Source of the DNA: Candidatus Zixiibacteriota bacterium
GTDB taxonomy: Bacteria; Zixibacteria; MSB-5A5; GN15; PGXB01
DNA: 6,211 bases
Assembly: GCA_020345705.1 (NCBI GenBank)
Contig: CP070766.1
Span: 1,944,378-1,950,588 of the forward strand
Direction of reading: 5' to 3'
Below, piece by piece: positions 1-6,157 of the stretch (the first letter of the stretch is position 1; every line of letters begins with the position of its first letter). Under the pieces are notes generated by a model. The model was not told where the DNA came from, ran no database searches, and saw only the letters and a program-made list of their open reading frames with translations. The translations under genes were made by a program, and so were the position numbers.

Positions 1-563
1 ACGGATTGTTTTTTAAATATTACGAGTATGAATATACGTTAAGGAACTTGCTCCCCTCACAACTGCACTATGTGGCCGTAACCGCTTTCGATCATGGTTC
101 CCCCAGGAGCGGCCTGGGAGCGCTTGAAGTCCCGCCTCAGAGAAACTTTATCGCCGAATACCCTCAGAATGCGGCTGATATTGTCGAGAACAAGGGGCTG
201 GACGTCGTCGTCTACCCCAATCCTTATCGTATCAACGGTAAGTATAAAGACTACGGATTTGAAGGTCGCGATTATGTCGACAGTGACGGTCGCCTGGTCA
301 AACAGGAGGGTCTTACCGACGACCGGACGCGGGCCATTCATTTCACAAATCTGCCTCACAGGTGTACCATAAGGATTTTTTCGCTTGACGGAGACCTGGT
401 GCGCAAGATCGAGCATGATGTCCCGGAGGGACATCCGCAGAGTTCGCACGAAAGATGGGATTTGATAACCCGCAATACTCAGGCGGTTGTCTCAGGGATT
501 TACTACTACTCCGTCGAGTCAGACCGGGGCCGTCAAATCGGCAAAATTGTGATAATTATGTAA
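1..563 (+). CDS. C-terminal part of a large secreted protein with a sorting-type C-terminal domain (5' end outside window)
   Basis: The reading frame is open from the left edge (first full codon at base 3) to TAA at 561-563, so this is the last ~186 residues of a longer protein. Any start chosen inside the window would be artificial, because the homologous downstream gene continues far upstream of this point. The fragment opens with what look like the final strands of an Fn3-like module (RNLLPSQLHYVAVTAFDHG), followed by a linker and, from about base 201, a C-terminal beta-sandwich domain. Its landmarks are VVYPNPYR, HFTNLPHRCTIRIFSLDGD and SGIYYYSVES, ending GKIVIIM. This pattern resembles the type A sorting or FlgD-Ig-like C-terminal domains of exported proteins in FCB-group bacteria. 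It is strongly similar along its whole length to the end of the next gene but carries about 11 extra residues near bases 261-311, rich in D, G and R. The function of the missing N-terminal part is unknown. Export or surface attachment is inferred from the C-terminal domain. Confidence 0.88.
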   Translation, partial: GLFFKYYEYEYTLRNLLPSQLHYVAVTAFDHGSPRSGLGALEVPPQRNFIAEYPQNAADIVENKGLDVVVYPNPYRINGKYKDYGFEGRDYVDSDGRLVKQEGLTDDRTRAIHFTNLPHRCTIRIFSLDGDLVRKIEHDVPEGHPQSSHERWDLITRNTQAVVSGIYYYSVESDRGRQIGKIVIIM

Positions 564-580
564 GCAACACAGGTAGACCG

Positions 581-643
581 ATGAAAATAAACCGCACGAT
601 ATCAATAGCTGTCCTGCTCCTCGCCGGCACCTGGTGCTGGGGA
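581..643 (+). other. Signal peptide coding segment
   Basis: The first 21 codons give a classic Sec signal. A short basic n-region (K2, R5) is followed by a hydrophobic core (ISIAVLLLAG) and small or polar residues up to a likely cleavage after G21. The tripeptide before the site (C-W-G) is not a strong AxA, so the exact cut is uncertain. Cys19 is preceded by G-T-W, which does not fit the lipobox consensus, so a lipoprotein is unlikely. Confidence 0.75.
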
Positions 644-3163
644 AGGAGCCTCTACGAATCCGATACTCAGTCCCGCTTTTATAACATCGATGACCCGCCG
701 TACACGACCATCGCCGTCCATAACATCGGCAAAATGGCCATGGCGGTCACGAACGTGGGTATTCTCGGTCTATCGGGAGATGGCATGATTAAAGACCCGT
801 TGACCGGCCTGCCCGCACCCTCAATGGCCTACCCCAAAGGGTTCGCCGTTGACTATCTGCATGAAGCCGCCTTGTGGGTCGGAGCCATCGTCGGCCGGGA
901 CACCCTGGTCTCAGCCGCCAGCGGTACCCCTTACGGAGTGCGGGAATTCTGGCCTCTTCCCTACCCCGAGGGAGACATCAAGTACTGGTCCACCATCGAC
1001 CGCTATGCCTCGGAATACGACAGCGCCGTCTCACAGCAGGATTTTGTCGCCATTTATTCGGATACCATTGACGATGTGGCGATAACCGGATATGACTACT
1101 TCACCGGAAGGACTCACCGCCCTCTCAAGGTGGAGGTCATACAGAAAAGCTACGCCTGGGGATATGACTACGCCGAGGATTTCATAATCGTTGATTATCA
1201 GATCGGAAATATCGAGCTCAGAGAACTGAGAAACGTATATATCGGGCTGATGATGGATAATGACATCGGTAGAGACAACAGCACTTTTCGAGGTTACGAT
1301 GATATCTGCGGCTTCAAGAAGACGATGCGCTCACAATATATTTCAGGGCTGATTGATACTCTCGATGTTGTCTGGACGGCCGACAACGACGGTGATCCCG
1401 ATCCATATAGCGGAGCCTATGCCGGCCTGTTCTCGCCCACCTCGGTCATTGGCGTCAAGGTCCTGCGGGCGCCCTCGGATGAAATCGATTTCAGCTTCAA
1501 CTGGTGGATTCCCGGCTGGGACTCCGAGAGCGACTGGGGGCCGCGAAGAAACCAGCCGGGCGGGGTGCGTGAGTTCTACGGCGGTCGGTTGGGCAGTCCG
1601 ATTACCGACGGCGACAAGTACTACATGATGGCCTCGAAGGAATTCGACTATAACCAGGAAGAGACTTACTATGACCGCTCGACCGAAGGCTGGTTGCCTC
1701 CCCCGGATAATGCCATGCAGATAACCTTCGGAGGCGACGTCCACTACCTGCTGTCCTTCGGACCTTTCAATATGAAGGCCGGTGACATCCTCCCTCTGAC
1801 GGTTGCCATTATCGGCGGCCAGAATTTTTACACCGACGGTCTCATGGGGAATGAACCGCCGCGGTGGCGTGATTTCAGAGACCTCCAATTGAACACGCTC
1901 TGGGCTTACTGGGTATACGACAATCCGGGTGTCGATACCGACGGCGACGGATTCAAAGGCAAATACCACATCTTTTGCATGAATCCGAAAATCTCCAGGA
2001 TCGACACGATTATTAGCAGTCCCGCCGATACCATATTCGATACGGTCTTTTCATGCGTCTGGGGTGATACACTTTACTATGCCGGTGACGGTGTGCCTGA
2101 TATGAGGGGAGCGGCGCCTCCGGTCAGCCCGCAGATAGAAACATATCCCCGCTTGGATGAGTTTAACCACGGCGAGATCACGATTCGGTGGAACGGCTAT
2201 AAATCCGAGACCTCCCCCGACCAGTTCAGCCAGAAAATCGATTTTGAGGGTTACCGGGTCTACATCTCCCGCTCCGGCCAGCCTAACGACTTTACCCTAG
2301 TTACTTCGTACGATAAGGAGAATTACGATCGCTATGAGTATGACCTGGATCTGAGATCCTGGGTGGTGAAAAATCCCCCGTACGAATTGAGACTCCTGCA
2401 CAATATGTACGGGGATGATTTCGACCCTGCGCCGTACTACGATGCGGAAAACCTCTTCGCGTTTTATAACTCGCGAAGCGGCGCCTGGGAGTTTTACTTC
2501 TTCACGCGGCACGATTGGAATCAGTCCGACTACACGGATACCACCAAAATCCACCGAGTCTATCCCGAGGCGCCGTATCCTTCCACGTTAAATCTCGACA
2601 CGGCTCGAATGTTCTATCCCGATGAGGTTACCAGGGAGGGTCGACTGAAATATTTCGAGTATCGATATGTCCTCAGAAATCTTATCTCCTCGATTCCTTA
2701 CTATGTGTCGGTTTCCGCCTTTGACCAGGGCATTCCCGGCGCCGGTTTGCCTCCGCTTGAAGCCAATCCCGCCGAGACGGCTGTCCGCGAGTTTGCCCAG
2801 AACTCAAGCCATAAGGTTAAAGATGAAGGCCTTAATGTGATTGTCTATCCCAATCCTTATCGGATTGATCAGAACTATCGCCGGTTTTACGAAGGTTGGG
2901 AACAGCCGGATATGATACCGGAACGAACTCAAGCCCTGCATTTCACCAACCTGCCGAACAGGTGCACCATTCGCATTTTCAGCATCGACGGCGACCTTAT
3001 AGACGAGGTGGAGCATAATTTCGGAGAGGGCGAACCGGGCAGCATGCATGACACATGGGACATGGTCTCAAGAAACGATATGGCGATTACCTCGGGGATT
3101 TATTACTACACGGTTGAATCGGATGAGGGCAACCAGATCGGGAAATTCGTCGTCATCTACTGA
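581..3163 (+). CDS. Large secreted protein with Fn3-like module and C-terminal sorting-type domain
   Basis: This encodes 860 residues. The ATG at 581 is preferred over in-frame codons back to 455 because it directly begins a signal peptide (MKINRTISIAVLLLAG), lies 17 bp after the previous stop, and has a weak AGG at 571-573. Cleavage may fall near G21/R22; Cys19 has no lipobox. After the signal comes a ~450-residue region rich in Tyr, Asp and Trp that I do not recognise. Acidic calcium-binding-like loops occur at D268-D274 (DNDGDPD) and D452-G457 (DTDGDG). A 'GDGVPD' linker at 502-507 precedes an Fn3-like module from about G531 (GEITIRWNG, then FEGYRVYISRSG) to the closing strands near 707-717 (YYVSVSAFDQG). 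At ~187 residues the module is about twice the usual length. The C-terminal domain (about 752-860) contains VYPNPYR, HFTNLPNRCTIRIFSIDGD and SGIYYYTVES. It is a paralogue of the gene just upstream and probably cotranscribed with it. Extracellular or surface location is inferred; substrate and role are unknown. Confidence 0.9.
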   Translation: MKINRTISIAVLLLAGTWCWGRSLYESDTQSRFYNIDDPPYTTIAVHNIGKMAMAVTNVGILGLSGDGMIKDPLTGLPAPSMAYPKGFAVDYLHEAALWVGAIVGRDTLVSAASGTPYGVREFWPLPYPEGDIKYWSTIDRYASEYDSAVSQQDFVAIYSDTIDDVAITGYDYFTGRTHRPLKVEVIQKSYAWGYDYAEDFIIVDYQIGNIELRELRNVYIGLMMDNDIGRDNSTFRGYDDICGFKKTMRSQYISGLIDTLDVVWTADNDGDPDPYSGAYAGLFSPTSVIGVKVLRAPSDEIDFSFNWWIPGWDSESDWGPRRNQPGGVREFYGGRLGSPITDGDKYYMMASKEFDYNQEETYYDRSTEGWLPPPDNAMQITFGGDVHYLLSFGPFNMKAGDILPLTVAIIGGQNFYTDGLMGNEPPRWRDFRDLQLNTLWAYWVYDNPGVDTDGDGFKGKYHIFCMNPKISRIDTIISSPADTIFDTVFSCVWGDTLYYAGDGVPDMRGAAPPVSPQIETYPRLDEFNHGEITIRWNGYKSETSPDQFSQKIDFEGYRVYISRSGQPNDFTLVTSYDKENYDRYEYDLDLRSWVVKNPPYELRLLHNMYGDDFDPAPYYDAENLFAFYNSRSGAWEFYFFTRHDWNQSDYTDTTKIHRVYPEAPYPSTLNLDTARMFYPDEVTREGRLKYFEYRYVLRNLISSIPYYVSVSAFDQGIPGAGLPPLEANPAETAVREFAQNSSHKVKDEGLNVIVYPNPYRIDQNYRRFYEGWEQPDMIPERTQALHFTNLPNRCTIRIFSIDGDLIDEVEHNFGEGEPGSMHDTWDMVSRNDMAITSGIYYYTVESDEGNQIGKFVVIY

Positions 3164-4377
3164 TTGTTCATCTTGAGATTCAAATCCGGCGGCACCTGTC
3201 TTGTCAGATAGCCAAAGCCCACCGACGATATGATCGCCAGTGCCGCCACAACCGACCAGGCATAAACGAAATCGGGTTTGGCCCAGTCAAGCAAGACCCC
3301 GCCCAGCAACGGCCCCAGCGACCATCCGCCCGTGACGGCGAAACCATAGATGCCCATATACCTGCCGACCCGGCCTTTCGGAGCCAGATTGGCCGTGATT
3401 GCCAGCGCCGGCGGCGAGACAACGTTCTCGCCCGTTGTTATTACCGCCATGGCCAGGGCAAAGGCCAGAAACGTCGATGACAGTCCGACCCACAGGAAAC
3501 CCGCCGCATATATGACGGCGCCGATTGACATTTGTATCGTGAGCCTGACGCCCCTGAGCAAACGCGTTGTGGGAATCTGGAAGAACGTGACCAGCAGGCC
3601 GTTTAAGGCGAACAAGAGACCCAGCTCCTTCTTGCTGATTCCCATGAAATCCACCGAATACAATGAGAACGGCATGAGAAACTGTGAGACCACCAGATAA
3701 AGAATAAACAGCAGGGCGGCGTATTTCAGAATGAGTTCATGTCCTTTCACCATAAGCATTTCCCTGATTCTGAATTTCTCATCGTTGTGACGGATTTTCC
3801 TGACGCCTCTCAAAAAGACGCCGATGATTATGCTCGAGACCAATGTCATCGCTCCGGAGAAAATGAACAGGATGGCAAATGATTTATCCGCCAGAAAACC
3901 GCCCATGGCCGGTCCCAACGCCCAGCCAAAATTGCCCGCCACACGTACGATGGAATAGCCGTCTGTTCTCTGCTCAATGCCGACCACGTCGGCGACGGTG
4001 GCGTTGGCCGCCGGTTGAAACAGGGCACCGAAGATGGAATTGAAAATCAGCAGGCCTCCAATCGCGTAGAATCCCCAATGACTGTAAATCGCGAATGCAA
4101 TCACCCAGAAGACGAAGGAGCGAAACAGCTGGGCGAAGACCATCAGATGATATCGGCCCAGCCTGTCCGCAAGTTCTCCGCCGACGGCCTGAAAAATGGC
4201 GCGGATTACCGCCGCAAAACCGAAATAGAGGCCGATGGCGGTCATTGACATGTCCAGTTCCGAATGGAAGTACAGAGAAATAAACGGAATTGATAATGAG
4301 AAACCGACGGCCGAGGCAATCCAGGCCATGGCCAGAATCCAGAGACGATAGTCGAACCTTCTGAAGTATGCCAGCAT
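3157..4377 (-). CDS. Major facilitator superfamily (MFS) transporter, DHA1-like
   Basis: A 406-residue inner-membrane protein with about 12 hydrophobic segments, the normal MFS size. MFS motif A lies in the loop after TM2 (GGELADRLGR, residues 66-75). A motif-C-like antiporter signature is in the fifth segment (NFGWALGPAMGG, 149-160), and a second copy of that pattern occurs in the C-terminal half (TGGWSLGPLLGG, 349-360). A basic and acidic cytoplasmic loop (about 189-215) separates the halves. These features point to a proton-linked exporter of the drug:H+ antiporter type (MdtH/MdtG-like); the substrate cannot be read from sequence. ATG at 4377 is chosen. TTG at 4389, which overlaps the previous stop as TTGA, would add four residues. 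Only 8 bp separate the glycosyltransferase stop from this ATG, with no strong Shine-Dalgarno, suggesting translational coupling. The 3' end (TAG at 3157-3159) overlaps the opposite-strand gene by 7 bp. Confidence 0.93.
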   Translation of the reverse strand: MLAYFRRFDYRLWILAMAWIASAVGFSLSIPFISLYFHSELDMSMTAIGLYFGFAAVIRAIFQAVGGELADRLGRYHLMVFAQLFRSFVFWVIAFAIYSHWGFYAIGGLLIFNSIFGALFQPAANATVADVVGIEQRTDGYSIVRVAGNFGWALGPAMGGFLADKSFAILFIFSGAMTLVSSIIIGVFLRGVRKIRHNDEKFRIREMLMVKGHELILKYAALLFILYLVVSQFLMPFSLYSVDFMGISKKELGLLFALNGLLVTFFQIPTTRLLRGVRLTIQMSIGAVIYAAGFLWVGLSSTFLAFALAMAVITTGENVVSPPALAITANLAPKGRVGRYMGIYGFAVTGGWSLGPLLGGVLLDWAKPDFVYAWSVVAALAIISSVGFGYLTRQVPPDLNLKMNNQ

Positions 4378-4385
4378 GATGGATG

Positions 4386-5573
4386 TCAACCCGTCAAATC
4401 ATTCACAATCGCGTCCGCTACAGTTATGAAACCATCGGTTCCGTACCTGCCATATCCGTTTCGGGCCATGGTCAGAAGCCTGTCTTCGTTTCTGAGTCTG
4501 CGAAGCAGCGAGGCGAAATCGTAGGCTTTCTTATCAATATTAATATCAATGGCGACACCGTGACGTGTTAAGAATTCATGATTTAACGGCGAAAAGGTGC
4601 CGATGATCGGATGCAGGACGAACATCGGAAGGCCCAGGCCGACGGCCCAGTTGGTTCGCTCATGAGACGGCGCCGCGAAGTAATCGAAATATCGGAAACA
4701 CCTGGTCGTCAGATCATTTTCTTCACGGCGATTCCGAAAAACGACGGCGACCATTTTAAGTGTGTCGAGATTATGCTCAAATTCCGCCTGATCGAAAGCA
4801 CGCATGAAAATTGACGGGCCCGGATAAGCTCTCAGTTTGCGCATCAGACGCCCCCCTTCTTTGCAGAAAATTATTGCCTTATGCCCCGATTCGACCAGCG
4901 ATCGTACGGCCATAATAATCCTGTTAACATGCTCTCTCGGCTCCGCCCCCGACGAAAAGAACGCCCCGGTCAGCGGCATGTCGGATTCGATGCGGGCTAC
5001 TCTCGCGTCGAAGTATTCTTGCGCGCGTTCCGCGATCCCGCTTTCAATGCAAAGCCCTGAGACGACAGGTACACCTTCGATATGTTTCTCCCCGGTAAAT
5101 CTGTCGCGGCATTCTTCAAGCGGCAGAAAAACCTTTCGAGCTCCGCTGACCACCGCCTCACCGGGCACGGCAATCTCCCCGTGCTGGTAGTAAACTGGAA
5201 CCAGGTCGGATATCATCGGAACCAGTATTGGATGCGCCACCAAAGTCGGGTGGCGGTTATGTTTTACAAAGTGGCGAAGACCCCCGGCCAGATTCCTTTC
5301 CACGATGCCCAGACCGCCGGCGCTGCGGCTCCGCCGAAGAGACTCATAGAACCTGCCGATAAATCCCCCCTGACTGCCGGCTCGGTACATGAACCGGACC
5401 GCCTTCCAGAGCATCAGGGCCAATCCGCCCGACACCGCGAATACATCGGTGATTTTAAGCTCGATTCGATCGGTATAATCCGTTTGCAGAGAATCGACGA
5501 CACCGTCAAGATAATATGGATGACCCCGGCCAATATTGGTATATATGATGTTCAGCGTTGCCTTCTGGTCCAT
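4386..5573 (-). CDS. Putative GT-B glycosyltransferase, GT28/MGDG-synthase-like
   Basis: A protein of 395 residues with no signal peptide or obvious membrane span, so cytoplasmic or membrane-associated. The N-terminus has a beta strand followed by a glycine/histidine loop, NIIYTNIGRGHPYYLDG (G15-H18). It resembles the GGGH-type acceptor loop of GT28 enzymes such as MurG and MGDG synthase. The C-terminal half carries a donor-site-like stretch, APSHERTNWAVGLGLPMFV (301-319), followed by HPIIGTFSPLNHEFL, where N331 sits where GT-B enzymes often have an Asn after a proline/glycine loop. The usual Glu-containing 'xxEA' donor signature is not clear, so the donor and even catalysis remain uncertain. 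ATG at 5573 is preferred because it leads straight into the first strand. TTG at 5597 would add eight residues and fall almost at the predicted transcription start. Neither has a good Shine-Dalgarno. It is first in a probable two-gene unit with the MFS transporter. Confidence 0.75.
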   Translation of the reverse strand: MDQKATLNIIYTNIGRGHPYYLDGVVDSLQTDYTDRIELKITDVFAVSGGLALMLWKAVRFMYRAGSQGGFIGRFYESLRRSRSAGGLGIVERNLAGGLRHFVKHNRHPTLVAHPILVPMISDLVPVYYQHGEIAVPGEAVVSGARKVFLPLEECRDRFTGEKHIEGVPVVSGLCIESGIAERAQEYFDARVARIESDMPLTGAFFSSGAEPREHVNRIIMAVRSLVESGHKAIIFCKEGGRLMRKLRAYPGPSIFMRAFDQAEFEHNLDTLKMVAVVFRNRREENDLTTRCFRYFDYFAAPSHERTNWAVGLGLPMFVLHPIIGTFSPLNHEFLTRHGVAIDINIDKKAYDFASLLRRLRNEDRLLTMARNGYGRYGTDGFITVADAIVNDLTG

Positions 5574-5608
5574 AATGCAGACAAGAATCCCAAACAATAC
5601 AAAGGTTG

Positions 5609-5637
5609 AATATACTTAATCTGATTATGAATGTGTA
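5609..5637 (-). promoter_or_regulatory. Candidate sigma70-type promoter for the glycosyltransferase-MFS unit
   Basis: On the minus strand a -35-like TACACA (5632-5637, 4 of 6 matches to TTGACA) is followed after exactly 17 bp by a -10-like TATATT (5609-5614, 5 of 6 matches to TATAAT). It lies just downstream of the cheW terminator and would start RNA near 5602. That gives a ~29-nt leader to the ATG at 5573 but only ~5 nt to the TTG at 5597. The call rests on consensus match and position; promoter consensus in this lineage is not known to me. Confidence 0.4.
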
Positions 5638-5639
5638 CG

Positions 5640-5668
5640 AAAAAAGCCGGGGCGTTTCCTGCCGCGGC
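5640..5668 (-). terminator. Rho-independent terminator of the cheW transcription unit
   Basis: Read on the minus strand: GCCGCGGC, a 7-nt loop AGGAAAC, then GCCCCGGC followed directly by six T. The 8-bp stem has a single C-C mismatch and is otherwise all G-C. It lies about 40 bp after the cheW stop (TGA at 5708-5710). The plus strand has no T-run after the hairpin, so it should act only on leftward transcription. It separates cheW from the glycosyltransferase-MFS unit. Confidence 0.8.
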
Positions 5669-5707
5669 CGGGATTAGCCGTCCGGATGATTTCAGGGCAC
5701 AGAAATC

Positions 5708-6139
5708 TCAGCCGACGTGGGCCAGTTGATAGACTTTTTCCACCGACACGAGATATATTTTTCTTTCCTCGGTCTCAAGGACACCGGCGATCGCTTCATC
5801 GGCGGGCTGTTCTTTCCCTCGAATACTCTCGGGAGCAATCATTATTATCTCCTCCACCGAATCGACAATCAAAGCCGCCATTTTGCTGCCGGCCTCGGAA
5901 ATCAGGATCCTCATCGAGCCGTCAAATTTGGCCGGCTGGCCAAAGACCATTTCCGCCAGAAAGACAACGGGAATCTTCTTATCACGAAATGATAATCCGC
6001 CGTCAATGGCCCCTTTTTCCAATTCGGTAGTGATCCCGGCGGTCGGTTTGGTGATTTCGATGATATTCTTCACGTCTATCCCCAGCCAGTTATTGCTGAC
6101 CCGGACACATAAGAGTTGGGCTGTAGAATCGGCATTCAT
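5708..6139 (-). CDS. cheW: CheW-like chemotaxis coupling protein
   Basis: This encodes a 143-residue single-domain protein, slightly shorter than typical CheW. The CheW/SH3-like fold is recognisable throughout: LLCVRVSNNWLGIDVKNIIEI (9-29), then FRDKKIPVVFLAEMVFG (51-67), then ILISEAGSKMAALIVDSVEEI (78-98), and finally IAGVLETEERKIYLVSVEKV (117-136). The family normally has R-G before the 'iPVidL' strand; here it is R52-D53. CheW is a cytoplasmic adaptor that bridges methyl-accepting receptors and the CheA kinase. There is no kinase or receiver part, so this is the stand-alone adaptor and not a CheA or CheV fragment. ATG at 6139 is supported by GAGG 8 nt upstream. A strong terminator follows the gene, making it the last gene of its unit; partners such as cheA or a receptor probably lie beyond the right edge. 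Whether it serves flagellar, pilus or other output cannot be told here. Confidence 0.93.
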   Translation of the reverse strand: MNADSTAQLLCVRVSNNWLGIDVKNIIEITKPTAGITTELEKGAIDGGLSFRDKKIPVVFLAEMVFGQPAKFDGSMRILISEAGSKMAALIVDSVEEIIMIAPESIRGKEQPADEAIAGVLETEERKIYLVSVEKVYQLAHVG

Positions 6140-6147
6140 AAAAGAGA

Positions 6148-6151
6148 CCTC
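6148..6151 (-). promoter_or_regulatory. Ribosome binding site of cheW
   Basis: On the minus strand GAGG (within GTGAGGT) sits 8 nt before the ATG at 6139. It is the clearest Shine-Dalgarno in the window and fixes the cheW start; the other genes have weak or no such sites. Confidence 0.75.
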
Positions 6152-6157
6152 ACTTTC

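Noticed and set aside
455..580. Upstream extension of the 860-aa protein back to an in-frame ATG at 455
   Set aside because: It would overlap the preceding gene by over 100 bp and place 42 polar residues before a clear signal peptide. ATG 581 fits the signal peptide and the gene spacing.
623..643. Lipoprotein signal at Cys19 of the 860-aa protein
   Set aside because: The residues before the Cys are A-G-T-W, which do not match the lipobox; a Trp at -1 is not accepted by lipoprotein signal peptidase.
1343..1969. 208-codon open frame on the minus strand inside the secreted-protein gene
   Set aside because: It lies wholly antisense to a well supported gene, its translation shows no recognisable motif, and it looks like a shadow caused by codon bias.
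3164..3240. Bidirectional terminator between the convergent genes
   Set aside because: No G-C rich hairpin with a flanking T-run could be found there on either strand; the region is MFS coding sequence.
5082..5609. 175-codon open frame on the plus strand antisense to the glycosyltransferase
   Set aside because: No recognisable motif, low-quality composition, and fully explained by the opposite-strand gene with GT-B features.
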